Part shown: one piece after another, positions 39,401-50,639 of the stretch
Numbering within the stretch: position 1 is the first letter of the stretch
How the letters are laid out: each line of letters begins with the position of its first letter
DNA from: Cladocopium goreaui
Lineage: Eukaryota; Sar; Dinophyceae; Suessiales; Symbiodiniaceae
Assembly: GCA_947184155.2 (NCBI GenBank)
Contig: CAMXCT020001475.1
Location: 47,408-111,407 of the forward strand
DNA length: 64,000 nt
Reading direction: 5' to 3'
Translations under genes and position numbers: made by a program
The notes under the pieces: generated by a model
Database searches by the model: none
What the model saw: only the letters and a program-made list of their open reading frames with translations
Told to the model about the DNA's origin: nothing

Positions 39401-42400
39401 AAGCTGGCATGGCTCACATTTTCGGTTGTCATAACAATGTACCTAGACATTGCTTCTGATATTGACTTGTAACCATGGCTATAGAAAGGTGCTGAAAGTC
39501 TCGATGATCTTGGGTGAAGATAGGGAAAGGGCAAACTAACGTGGGATGCAACCGCAACCCAGAAGGCTACTTGGACACCACAAACAACTTAGAATGGTTG
39601 TTCGCTTGATGGAAAATGTGGTGTGCATTTCAAATACTGTAGCTTCGTGGCTTTCTTCTAGCCTTTTGGCAAGTACAGTACAGTGTGATACCAGGTGGTT
39701 TGGAGGTTCAAGGCTTTGCAGAACATTGTGATTCTTTGCCGCGTCCTCAGAGCAGTCTCAACGGGAGCTTTTCTTTCCAAGAACTGAAGGATACTGAAGG
39801 GGATTTGTTAAATCCATCGAGGGCAGCTTCTGCCTCCAGGATTCTCACAGGTTCTTCGTGCAATCGGAGCGACCAAAAAACTCCACCCATGTAATGTACA
39901 CATCAACCGAGCTTCCCATGGGGGCAAGCAAAGGCGCTCGAATTGGACGGTTTGATGAAATGGCTTCTCGATATCGAGAACTTTTGAGCTACATGGACCA
40001 GGTAGGTCCGCACGTGAGTGGGTCAGACTAGTGACCAGTGAAGATTCTTCAGGCGTGTGCAATCTAGATCCAATCTACGGCTGAATTACCAAGTTCACGG
40101 GTCTTGAAACCAGAGTTGGTGTGCCATGTGTAGTCGAATTGTCCCGGCAAGCTGAAAGTATGCATAATTGCGTAATTCTGGTGGTCAGGTCACTCGAAAC
40201 GATGCCTCTGAAGCCATCAACACGGCAAAGTGCTTAGCTGTTGATTTCAAGATGTGCAAGCAAATGTTGTACCATGCGCTATTCCAGCGTGGATTGAGAT
40301 TCACGATGAAAACTCAAAGGGGGTAGGTCAGGTCTGATTGTGCCTCAAAGGACTTTCGCTTTGTCTTGCCAAGGTGCTCGATTCGGTATCATCTGCAAGT
40401 GACCTGGCCAAGCTCGAGACGATATACGAGCTAACCCTCGACGCATTGAAGGCAACTGCCAACCAGAGGCCTCTCAGATTTGAAAGGGAGGGTCAGCCGC
40501 CTCCTGGTTTGAATACGGAATTGATGGTTCCAGATTGTGACGACCAAAAAAAAATTGATCTTTCTGTGCATTCTTTCAGGCCATTCTTTCAGACGTGAGC
40601 TTGAAGCCAATATGCGAATTAGCCCCCCAACAAGTGCTGCAGGCTATGGTTCAGCACTTCAGTGAAGCTGGCGAAGCTTCACCTTGAAATGGGTTTCATG
40701 GCTTATATAAGCTTTCGGCGGGTTTGCCCCTTGCACAGTGATGACTTGTGAACAGTTGAGATAGGTCTGACAGTTCAGGTGATGTGCAGAAGCTGCAGAG
40801 GCTTGTGAAGGTCGGGAACTTACAGTGTGAGTGGATGGAATGAATGGAATGAATGGAATGAACGGAATGAACGGAATGAACGGAATGAACGGAATGAACG
40901 GAATGAACGAGCGAGGGGATCGAATTGGAATTGGACGGCATTGGATCGAATTCCGTGCTGTGATGACATGTGAAGTGTCGACGTAGCAGTCCAGGCCCTG
41001 CACCGGACTTGCCAGAAGGCTGATGGTACAGATGATGTGAGCAAGGTCGGATTGGCTTAGTCGGCTTGCATTGATTTGAAGCAACAATTGACAAGTTTGT
41101 TGCTAAGCTACTAAGCTTGGCTGTCTTGTATTGAAAAGGAAAGACTTCCACGATTCACCGGTGAAGCTGAGCAGGGCTCGCACTTGCTGGAAGTGTATGC
41201 GTTGGAGATTCAGGCAAAGATGGCTGTAAAAAATTGACATGGAATTTTGAGTCCAGATTATTCTGTCCATTGCACTGCTTCAGATGTGCACGCTGACCAA
41301 GAATTCCCTCCGCATGAAGGAAACTTTGTGCGCATTGCTGACACTGGTTGTGTTTGCTTTCAACTGCACTTTCAACTGCACTTTCTGCACTTGTCCCTGA
41401 GAACACTGACTATTCTACCATGGGCCAAGGAGATCTACCCGAAGACCATCAATCTTACATCGGCCAGCCTGTCATTGCTTGTCATTGCTTGTCATTGCTT
41501 GTCATTGCTTGTCATTCTTCATATCAACTCAACATGACTCATAGCAATTCTCCTGGTAGGCGATTGCAGATCCACGAAACATCGCTGTCATTCGTGAAAG
41601 TGGTGGCAAGATGTTCATGAGCGAGAAGAAGTGGGAGGCCATGCAGTTTCAGGTCACCACCCATCATGGATATGATGCAATACTTTGCTTCGCCACATAT
41701 AATAGTCTTGCAGTTTCTTGCAGTTGATACTGTAGACTTTTTCTATACCATGAAGGGAATGTCTCACACAGTGGTGATGATCAAAAGGGACCAAAGGGAC
41801 CAAAAGGGACCAAAAGGAATCAAAAGGAAGCAAGAGGGATCAAAACTGCAATTCCAATGCCTGTGGAGCTTTGTATGCATACATGACAAAACATTTGCAT
41901 CTGTCAGCTCTGTATCCTAGCCACGGACATCTATATGCGTGTGTCACTAAGTATTCGCTCTGTAATTCCTTGTTCCATGAAGAGATATGAAGAGTCTTGT
42001 TGGCAGAGTTTGCTGTTCACTTTCAATACTTCAACGTTCTCTCCAGAAGTGTGTGTGACAGTATCATGAAGGGATGTTTTAGGCGATGCCAAGAGCAGAT
42101 GAAGTGAAGCTTTCTAAATACCATGGTTTGAGTCATGCGCTTGTGGTTTGTAATGGATTCGAGCTGCAGTGTTTGGCTATTTAATTGCCTTCGGCAAGCC
42201 CGCCGGCCATAGAGAGGTGGCCCCAAGGGAGTTTGATGTGCATTCTAGGTGGAAGCCCGCGAGAGAGCAGAAGAGAAAAGAAGGAGAATAAGAAGAATAA
42301 GAAGAATAAGAAAGGAAGACGAAGACAAAGCCGTAAAACGGAAGCGGCTTGTGTAGCAAGGTTTGCTGTAACAACCTATTGACCGTATACCAAATTAGTA

Positions 42401-43434
42401 CCGCCCCCAGCAAAGTAGCGCCAGGTACTAAGTAGCACCAGGTACTATGAATGAGCCTCTGTCTCAACAGCAGACCGCTGCATGGAAGGAGACAGGGGAA
42501 AGAGATGGCCCCAAGGGAGGTTGACGTGCACGCTAGGTGGAAGCCTGAGAGAAGAAGAGACGAAGACAGAGCCGTAGATCAGAAGCAGCTTGAGTAGCAA
42601 GTGCGTGCTTGAACAACCAATGGAAAGCATACCAAATGAGTACTGGTCGATCAGTACCTTGTGCGTCCTGTGACGAGTACCTGTAGACGACGGTAATGCT
42701 GTAGGCAATGTCATTAGCTACCGGCACTACCAGTGTAGTACAGAAAGGAGGAAGGGGTAGAGGAGTCGGAGCCGGAGTGGGCGTTGGAGTAGGAGCAGGA
42801 GTGGTAGTAGTGTTATGTTGTCCTCTATAGCTTGTTCAAATGATTTTTAAACTTGAAAAAATGCAAAAAAAGGAAAACGCATGGATAATCAAAAAGCAAC
42901 ACTTCAAAACCGGAAAAGAACAGGAAGCAAAATAAATGGGGAAAAAAAGGAACGTCAAAAAGGGAAAAATGGGGAAACATGGTCTTGTCCATTTGCATTT
43001 TTTTGCATTTATTTGTTTTTTTTGATTTGTTTTTTTGCTTTTATTTTGCATGTATTTTGCTTTTTGACTGGAAAAAAGAAAAATAAAAGCAAACAAAAAA
43101 CAAATCGAAAAAGCAAAATAAATGCAAAAAACACGCGCATGGACAAGTCCATTTTTTCATCATTTTTTTTCTCTTTTTGATTTTCCTTTTTTTCCATTTT
43201 TTTCCCCTTTTTTTGCTTTTGTGTTTTTTGGATTTTGCTGATTTGCTTTTTGTTTTTTCCATTTTTTTGAGCTATGGCATGGTCTGGTGAACATAATGGT
43301 GGTGGTGGTGGCGGGCGGTGGTGCGCGGTGGTGGCGGGGTGGCGGGGGGTGGTGGGGGTGGTGGTGGTGGTAGTGGTGGTAGTGGTGGTAGTGGTGGTAG
43401 TGGTGGTAGTGGTGGTGGTGGTGTGGGTGGTCGT

Positions 43435-43494
<60 letters not shown>

Positions 43495-46400
43495 TGGTAG
43501 TGGTAGTGGTAGTGGTAGTGGTAGTGGTAGTGGTAGTGGTAGTGGTAGTGGTAGTGGTAGTGGTACTCGTAGTGGTAGTGGTACTCGTAGTGGTAGTGGT
43601 ACTCGTAGTCGTAGTCGTAGTAGTAGTAGTAGTAGTACTAGTACTAGTACTAGTACTAGTACTAGTACTAGTACTTGTACTAGTAGTACTTGGAGGGAGG
43701 GGGGGGTGACCTTGATTCAGACGAAGCAAAAACGCGCAGCGAGAGAACAAAGGAACAAGTACAAGCCAAGAACAGAAACAAGAACAACACCTTCCAATCA
43801 GACACGCCGGCAGGCCGGCGGATTTGCCGTTGAGTTTGCTCAGCAGAGACTCACAATTGCAACTGCGCGCAGGCTGCGTACAACGAATTCTTTGAAGCAT
43901 TCAAGAACTACCAGGAGACTGGCAATGCAAGCAGGGCAAAGATCATGCTGAAATATGTGGCAGGATTCTCAGGTAGAGTTAGGTAGAGTTAGGTAGAGTT
44001 AGGTAGAGTGGCGAGCCAGTGTGTATAGTTGTCTACATGTTTGATTTGTTCATTTCAAATGTAGCTAACAAAAGCATTCGCGTTCATATACTTGTGTATG
44101 CGTATGAACAGCAATGCAATGTGATGTAATGAACTGCAATTCAATTCGAATTCAAGTAAAGTAGCGCCAGTAATTTCATGCAAGGTCAGGCAGGTTTGCT
44201 TGTATGCTTGTGCTGCTATTTTATGATAGTATTTGCCTTACTATATGTGTTTTGTATGTCATAGTCATAGTATGTCATGGTATGTTATGGTTTGGTCATG
44301 GAGTCATACATGTATGTAGCTTGTGTAACGTATTGTAATGCAATGCAGTGTAATGAAAACATTGAGCACGCATTGGTGGATTTTTTGGGTGCGTGCATTG
44401 CAATGCAATGCAATGCAGTACAACGTAATGCAATGCAATGTGATGTAATGTGATGTAATGCAATGGAATATAGTGCAATGCAAAGTCATGTCATCTCATA
44501 TCATGTCACGTGCGGTCATGCAATGTAATGAAACCAATGTCATATAACGAATGTCCGTTGATCTTGCTTCTATCCCAGTTTCGATGACTGAAGGTACTGG
44601 CTAATATGCTGGCGCTGTCTTCCATCAATCCATTTGACTCGCGCGAAGCAAAGGTCCAGTGGCTAAAATAGATGAACGCGACCTTGTTCCTGAGTAGTTG
44701 CCGCATTTCGATTTGTCAGGTTTATCAGGATGATCCTGAAATCAGTGCAATGGCCTCTCTTCGAACGGCTTATGAGCACGACGCTCAAGCATCTTTCACA
44801 GCAACATCCATGATCCTTTCCTGATTCGACTGATTCGCTTTGCCTTCTGCAAGGCAAAATGACATTGGTACCATTGACCAGCTGTTGACCAACCCGTCCT
44901 ACCGGATCCTGTCTGATGCTTTCATTCGCACCTACTTGCAGGCACAGTTTTTTGATTCAGCAAATCTTTTATTGAATTGATTGGTTTGAGATTGGCAAAA
45001 TTTGTTCTGGCCAAACAGGATTTGCTGCGAAATATACGGTTGCAGGCCAGACATGTCAAGTAATGTTGCTTTCACATCATGCGGTGCTTCGATGCTTGCA
45101 CATATCCAACAGAGGAAGTTGTATCACTTCGAATCATTATACTGTAATTGTCTTGATGTGGTGGACAGGTGCTTCAGAACTTGATCAAACCATACCGTTG
45201 CGTTAGCTTGGACTTCCTAGCGAAGGAGATTAATGTCACCAGTGACGAGGCACAAAACTGGCTTGCAGCTGCAAATATGTAATTGCAGGTAATTACACAT
45301 CACGCAAAACGAATTGAGTCACTTGCTGTGCTCTAACCCCTTGTCGAAGTGATCCACTTGGGGTATCATTAAGTGATATTAAGTGACTGAATTGAAATGG
45401 CACTTTTTGATTCAAAAAGTAAGTTTATGTAGTTTATGTCCAAGAATCTGGATGCGCCGGGGCAAAAACATCTTTGTATATTTGTGTACATTTCCGCACC
45501 TTGTAGATGGGCTGGAGTGGGGTATGTCCAGAAACACTGACACTTTGTTCTGCTCAAGCGCTGGTGGCCTGAAGTCCTTGACTGGGCCAGGCAAAACGTG
45601 CTTGAACATCCACATGATTTAATGCAACAGTAGCCACTCAGTAGCCCAAGCAACCTCGCACCCGCGGAACATTGGAAAGGATCAACAGCAACAATAATGG
45701 CGAGAAAACCCTGATAGAATCCACGAACCCGAATGCATTTAGTCAATGGACATTCGATGAGTTAGACCAGGAAAGAAACGCAAAGAAACATGGAAACATG
45801 ATGCAGACGTTTTGGGCGTACTGTGGAGCCGCAGGCAGCGAAAGGCATGCCACGCCGGACGAGATAACCTTATGTGACATTGCTGCTATCGGACTGCTTG
45901 CGAATGTGTGACACGGAAAGACCAAAGTTCAGGCAGCAACTCATCACATTCAAATCCTGACTCTCCTTGAGGAGCTATTGCGACACAATGCCGAACATGT
46001 ATATAGATACATTAGATACCTTCAAAGAAGCCTTAACAATGTTTCACCAACATCATGTCACTTTGTATCCACACTTTCCTCTGAAACATGTCTGAAAACA
46101 CATGACATATAATAACTGGACACAATTTCCGCGACTACTTAAAATGTTTGAACCTGTTGTCTCTTTAAAATGCCCACACCTCGATGAGTCTCGCACTGAA
46201 CAATGTAGATCCCAAACATAGCGGAATCAGAAACAAACACGTCAAGAAGTGCAAAAAGACATCGGAAACAAACAAAGGCATACGACCACACAACAGCCAC
46301 TCGTTGCAACATTTCCACGGAACAGACACATGCAGCAATCGCCACTGAAGACTCCGCAGCCAACACCAAATCTACATTTCACACTTTACGCTCTGTACCT

Positions 46401-49400
46401 GCACCTCGCACTCTACACTCCATACTCTAAGCTCCACACCCAATCTACACCCCACGCTGCCACACAAAACGACATTTCAGACCTTCAAAACCAACTGCTG
46501 TGCAGCAATTGCACGCAATTGCGATAGTCGCGGCAGCGACGTGAGTATAGCAATTTGAACAGCACCACGCCGAAGCGCAACAAAGTGTCACGCCTGCCGC
46601 GCGACCTTCAAAACGGCAACTTTTGCAGCAATCGCCATAGGCACGGTGGTGATGCGATTTAGAGACCCGTGACACACTTCGCAACAGATTGCTACGAAGT
46701 GCCGCGCCACACGAAGTAACATTTCCAACCTTCAAAATGACATGTTTTGCAGCAGTAGGCACGGCGAGGGGTCGATTTACAGCACCGTGCAACATTTCAC
46801 GCCTTAGTGCCACCACGTGCCGCACCTGCCACGCGAAATCGCTCTGTCACCTGCAAAACGACACGCTTTGCACCAATGGCCATAGGCACGGCGGCGACGC
46901 GATTAGAGACTCGCGGGCGAGAACGAACCGCAAAGAAGGCTCCACCCCTAGACACCCTACCAAGAAAACAAAAACTTCGCTACGCATTCGGGAGCAAGTC
47001 CAAGATCCAATATTAAAAACGTCGAAAAGCACTAGCCAGCAAGAATCTTAGCTCAAAGTGCTGCAAATACAATTAAGATATATTAATTTCTGTACGAAAA
47101 TGCTGCAATTGCCGTTTCAATTCAAATCAGAAATTGACCTTGCTTTAGCCTTCAATAGCCATGTGCCGGCAACAATGTACACATTGGCAAGAGGAAAAAT
47201 CAACAAGAATGCAAAAATCAGCACAAACAGGAGAATGCAATGCCAACAACGGAACACATGTTTTTGTTTCCTAGAAAGGGCGCTGCGCCCTCAATCTCCA
47301 ATGCCCCACACTCCCGCACCTGCCACGAAATTTGCGCTTTAACTCAAAGCATGCACCTTCCACAAAAGTCACAATCAGATTCTGAAGAAAAAATCATCAG
47401 TTACTACAAAACTAAGCTGGAAATTGCTGCAAATGGTTTGCACAACGTGAAAATGAGAGATTCAAGGTTCATACCACTCAAGTAGCATGGCAATGTCACA
47501 TTCAGGCGCTAAACTGCTGCTGGCTTCTTGGCTTCTGAGGTTCATGTGGCTGTATTGTGGCTTCACGGTGGCTTCATTGTGCAGCATCGATGACGATGAT
47601 CAACAGCGGCAGCAAGAACAGCAAGAAACACCAAAGCATTTGAAGACAACAGGGATGACAAGGACGGCAAAGACAAGACACATAGCAAGAAGATAAAGCC
47701 TTGCTGCCCCACGACATTTGCACTCCTCCATCGCAAAGTACTGCCTAAATCGTGAGTTTATGGGCAACATCATTGCAAATATAGAGCAAAGCAAATAGAG
47801 ATTCAATCTCTGATATGCTGCTATTGTGCATACAGTAAAGGAAACATGAAGAACAGCAAGAAGAACGCTATGAAAGCTTACAGCCAACACCAGTTAACAC
47901 AACAAGGAGCCAAAATCTTATCCCACAGCCAGCCGCATGACAAGTTCAACTACAAAATGCCATGCACAAACATTTGCAGTAACAATGAGAGATTGAAATT
48001 CGAAACTTCCAGAAATGTACAACTCAAAGATGTTGGTTTCGAACTTTCGCAGAAACAATGCAAATTACAGATTTCATTTTTCGAAATGTTGCAAATAACG
48101 TGCACATTGATATCTCTCTCTTCCTCTTTATCAATTCTATATAAACACGAATGCACATGTTATGCACAAAAGTGAGTAGTCAGAAACATGTGAACTGTGG
48201 GAGGGCAAGATCCGGATCCTGAATTTTCAGAGTGTGTCATGGGGTGGAACGATAATCATAGCGACCTGGATCGAATGTTTGCAGGACATTTCAACCTGTA
48301 GAGCACATCGCTGAGTACAAATGCGTGTCTAATTTTCAGCTGAAACACGCTGTAAATAATATCGTGTAAAGTCCACATTTGAGCTCCAAAATGCTGTACG
48401 TATGCCGCAAAAACAATCCAAATTGCAGATTTTGGTGCAAAATACCGCTAATACCTGAAACCTTTCAATTCTGAAATGCTGCAAATAGCAAGGAAAGCAA
48501 TCCCAGACTGAAAAACACAACAAACGAAGAAAGACACACCTTTCATGACCTGACACCGTTAGGCAAGGCCTGCTCAGACGGGCAGTTGCGATACATCAAA
48601 GTTTTTATCCGAATAGCGAGACTCGAGATGTCACCAACCTGCATGCACGAGTGACCTTTAAAATTTCGTTTGGGAACAATTTCGCCAACAGTCTGCGTAA
48701 TTAGGCAGACTTCTGCAGCTTGTATAAAGACAGCTGACATCCTATCGCAGAACAACTATATATTGGATTGTATAGTGTACTGAATGGGCTCCAACTGCTG
48801 GACAAGAAGCATTAAGACGGCAGGAAAAAATATACTCAATAGAGGAGCCCAATATCGGCTCAATATCGGCCGAACAAATCTTTATAGGCGCCAAAAAAAA
48901 CAGAAACACATATATACTTTGTGGGGTGGTTGGCCGGGAGAATCACAAACTCGAATGAAGACTTATTGTCAACATTTCATGGGTATTTGGGCAACCAACC
49001 ACTCGTTTGAGACTGGAATAGCCTGCCACTAGCTAGTTCAGTGCAGGCTCAACATCCGTAAAAATTGCGCAATCTAGGCATGAGATGCGCTCAAGGCAGG
49101 CACAACATGTAATGGAAAGAGACTCCAAATTGCTAAAGGTCGTTGGGCAAAGCCTGTATCTCCACACCAAGACCCTTCATGTGGACACATCTAGACTTAA
49201 TTTAGCTTCCTGCTCCACGGGTCTTTGGCGCTCGGTGCAAACAGTCATGCTTAGAACATCTTAGAAGAACATGCTCGCAGCTCAATGAAGTTGCAGGTGC
49301 TTGCAGCACACACTGCGCTGCGCGCCAGGTCGTTTCTTTATTGGTCCAATTGATTTTGGATGAGAAGATTGCTGCCAGAATAGATGGCATCGAGGCCTGC

Positions 49401-49806
49401 CTGGAAAGGTGACATGGTACGGATGGTACGTCAACCTTTCCCGGACTCCTGGACGTAAAATAACGGACATCTGGGGAAATCTTGCAAGTGCTTTCTTAAT
49501 GCTTGCTGTGACGGTGTGTGCACTTGGTTTTGCACGCTTGGAGGGCTTTCTGCAAGTCAGCTCCGGTGGTGGAGAAAAGGCAAAGCAATTCACTGGATTG
49601 CAAAAGTGGGCACTGGCCTTGGATTTGTGGCACCGGCATGGCAGCATTGAATCGCTTGAAGCAGAGTAATAAGATGTGACAAGTAAGCTTGAATGTTTGC
49701 AATTCCTGGCATTGTTGTCTCTCAACTTCTTGAATTCAAGGTGGACTCCTTCGAACGCATACATAGCGGCCTCCACGGCAAGTTGAACCAGATGCAACAT
49801 GGATGA
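36294..49806 (+). CDS. CSN2: COP9 signalosome subunit 2 (CSN2), near-complete, about 21 exons
   Basis: The gene encodes CSN2 (COPS2/TRIP15), the PCI-domain subunit with which the COP9 signalosome docks on cullin-RBX1 so that CSN5 can remove NEDD8. The recognised exons give about 440 codons against 443 in human. Anchors in order: MSDSDEFEYESDDD, ALEQFQRVV, WRFKALQ, GRFDEMASRYRELLSYM, VTRNDASEAIN, ETIYELTLDALK, LLEVYALEIQ, IAVIRESGGKM, FFEAFKNYQETGNASRAK, VLANMLALSSINPFDSREAK, VYQDDPEISAM, DAFIRTYLQ, DLLRNIRLQ, VLQNLIKPYRCVSLDFLAKE, SLLVQLILDEKIAARIDGIE, KQFTGLQKW. The TGA is at 49804-49806. It lies 1238 bp after the CAND1 stop on the same strand. Short linkers near human residues 30-45 and 185-200 were not found. 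A trans-splice acceptor (ccag, about 20 bp before ATG) is plausible. Confidence 0.92.
36480..38886 (+). other. CSN2 intron(s) with TAATG repeat
   Basis: A taatg/gtaatgtaatg repeat occupies about 36650-36890; AT-rich and CA-rich microsatellites lie at 37.49-37.70 kb. A missing short CSN2 exon (human SKALKEDDPKA region) should be here. Degenerate TACTGCA-type repeats lie at 38.2-38.56 kb. Confidence 0.65.
38887..40001 (+). CDS. CSN2: CSN2 exons, TPR-like region part 1
   Basis: Exon 38887-38940 encodes ALEQFQRVVTLEAARGSE (human AALSSFQKVLELEGEKGE). Exon 39695 to about 39742 encodes VVWRFKALQNIVILC (human EWGFKALKQMIKINF). Exon about 39934-40001 encodes ARIGRFDEMASRYRELLSYM (human LTNFPEMMNRYKQLLTYI). 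Starts follow tag or cag and begin with G; donors are gtgggc and gtaggt, with the middle one uncertain. Confidence 0.88.
40189..41652 (+). CDS. CSN2: CSN2 exons, TPR-like region part 2
   Basis: Exons: 40189-40224 (VTRNDASEAINT; GC donor); 40374-40468 (VLDSVSSASDLAKLETIY, ELTLDALKATANQ; GC donor gcctct); 40643 to about 40700 (LWFSTSVKLAKLHLEMG); 40779-40810 (VQKLQRLVK); 41167-41222 (EQGSHLLEVYALEIQAKM); about 41420-41462 (AKEIYPKTINLTS; GC donor gccagc); 41560-41652 (AIADPRNIAVIRESGGKM, FMSEKKWEAMQFQ). Phases join correctly where checked: CAG AG joins G CTA TGG to give QRLW as in human NDRLW, and TCG joins GCG. At least three introns use GC donors. Confidence 0.88.
40837..40912. repeat. 10-bp tandem repeat ggaatgaacg
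   Basis: About seven copies of ggaatgaatg/ggaatgaacg in a CSN2 intron. Confidence 0.92.
41468..41520. repeat. 10-bp tandem repeat gtcattgctt
   Basis: Five copies in the intron between the KTINLTS and AIADP exons. Confidence 0.92.
41653..43872 (+). other. CSN2 intron with duplicated unit and trinucleotide repeat
   Basis: Two related units of about 170 bp (42213-42400 and 42505-42650) share ggccccaagggag and ctaggtggaagcc and agccgta. A poly-A/T-rich segment with inverted character lies at 42.84-43.27 kb. A GGT/GTA/GTC trinucleotide tract fills 43,298-43,690. The Val and Ser open frames there are artefacts. Confidence 0.75.
43873..45249 (+). CDS. CSN2: CSN2 exons, PCI-region block with 27-nt microexon
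   Basis: Exons: 43873-43956 (AAYNEFFEAFKNYQETGNAS, RAKIMLKY); 44594-44653 (VLANMLALSSINPFDSREAK); 44720-44775 (VYQDDPEISAMASLRTAY); 44854-44941 (QNDIGTIDQLL to DAFIRTYLQ); 45019-45045, a 27-nt microexon (DLLRNIRLQ); 45169-45249 (VLQNLIKPYRCVSLDFLAKE, INVTSDE). Four successive introns start with GC (gcacga, gcacag, gccaga, gcacaa) and all end in AG before G. With these junctions the peptide aligns to human CSN2 without gaps from the FIR motif to the SLLVQ motif. Confidence 0.92.
43971..44010. repeat. 10-bp tandem repeat aggtagagtt
   Basis: Four copies just after the CSN2 exon ending at 43956. Confidence 0.92.
44330..44530. repeat. CAATG microsatellite
   Basis: Degenerate caatg/taatg units in a CSN2 intron. 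Confidence 0.85.
45250..49328 (+). other. CSN2 intron, 4.1 kb
   Basis: The largest CSN2 intron. It begins gcacaa and ends cgccag. It holds an ACACT patch (46.37-46.46 kb), the inverted GTGGCA family (46.48-46.96 kb) and otherwise no recognised feature. Confidence 0.6.
46370..46960. repeat. ACACT patch plus inverted GTGGCA family
   Basis: The ACACT patch (tttcacactttacgctc) is followed by cacacaaaacgacattt and several ccacgcgaaat, ctgcaaaacgaca and gcacggcggcgacg motifs, the reverse complement of the family at 481-1155. Confidence 0.7.
49329..49806 (+). CDS. CSN2: CSN2 C-terminal exons with stop
   Basis: Exon 49329-49408 encodes VVSLLVQLILDEKIAARIDG then IEACLE. Exon 49561 to about 49621 encodes SGGGEKAKQFTGLQKWALAL (human GGARYTALDKWTNQL). 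Exon 49741-49806 encodes VDSFERIHSGLHGKL and ends NQMQHG, TGA. The frame between the last two is kept only if the intron starts at gatttg (a GA donor, 49622); a GT donor at 49627 would shift the frame to an early stop. The GA choice is inference. Confidence 0.85.
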
Positions 49807-50248
49807 ACAGCAAAAAGAAGTCAGACTTTGCATACTCTTCATATCTCTTCAGCATGCAAGTTTGAGCAGGGCTTTAAGCACACTTGTTTTGTGGGAAGTG
49901 AAGGAGAATTGCCAGACCTAGCCTCAGACGCTTTGTTATTTGCAGCCTTTGGCTCGCTTCATTGGCAGAAGATCTATCCCAAAGCAAGACTTTGCGGGTC
50001 TATGACGGTCTATGCATGTCTACGAACGGTAAATTCTACAGCATTTTGTTAGTAAAGGTGCGCGTTGGCCCGCAAGCTGAAGATTGAAACGCAGGGTGGA
50101 GTTGCTTGTGGCTCTACAAAGAACATGCCACAAGGAATGTGTATTGCCAAGATGCAAATTTGAAGGTTTCTGGAGTTTCTGGTTAAGCCCATCCACCCAT
50201 GAGGAGTGTAGTATTGACCTCGCCGAAAAAAAATGACTTGCAGCAACA
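49807..50248 (+). other. Spacer between CSN2 and the possible third gene
   Basis: 444 bp with no recognised feature except the cttgcag acceptor just before the ATG at 50249. Confidence 0.5.
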
Positions 50249-50383
50249 ATGGCAGACAATTTCATGCTCACTGACGTATGTGACACGCATTGTCACAGAC
50301 GATTCTGGCTGATGCAATGGCTACTGTCTTCTCCTCCCTGATTGGCCGTGCTGGCTTAACTTCCCTTTTCACCTTGTTGAAAG
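50249..50383 (+). CDS. Start of a possible third gene, unidentified
   Basis: ATG at 50249 is preceded 5 bases earlier by cttgcag, a plausible trans-splicing acceptor. The first exon would be nine codons (MADNFMLTD) to a gtatgt donor at 50276. The second exon, 50299-50383, continues in frame (TILADAMATVFSSLIGRAGL) to a GT donor at 50384. The site is 444 bp after the CSN2 stop on the same strand, as expected for closely packed co-oriented dinoflagellate genes. I do not recognise the protein. Confidence 0.4.
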
Positions 50384-50639
50384 GTCAGCTTTGACTGTAA
50401 TCTTGGGCCAACCTTGAACAAGTCGACTTGTTTTTGGACAGAATTTGTGGGAACTTCTAAGGCTTGCACCACGCGTGCGCCTTGGCACTTTTCCCAAGTG
50501 CAGATTTCAGCCAAATTCACAGCTCCAGAGCTCCGAGTCAGCGCGCGCAATGTAATTAGAATATTTAGAATAGAGCCCGCATAGTGCACGTCTTCGGATT
50601 TGACGCATAGAATGCGCGGCAGGTGCAGTGTTTTGCCTC

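Noticed and set aside
43160..43951. Thr/Val/Ser-rich open frames
   Set aside because: GGT/GTA trinucleotide repeat; only the CSN2 exon 43873-43956 within it is real.
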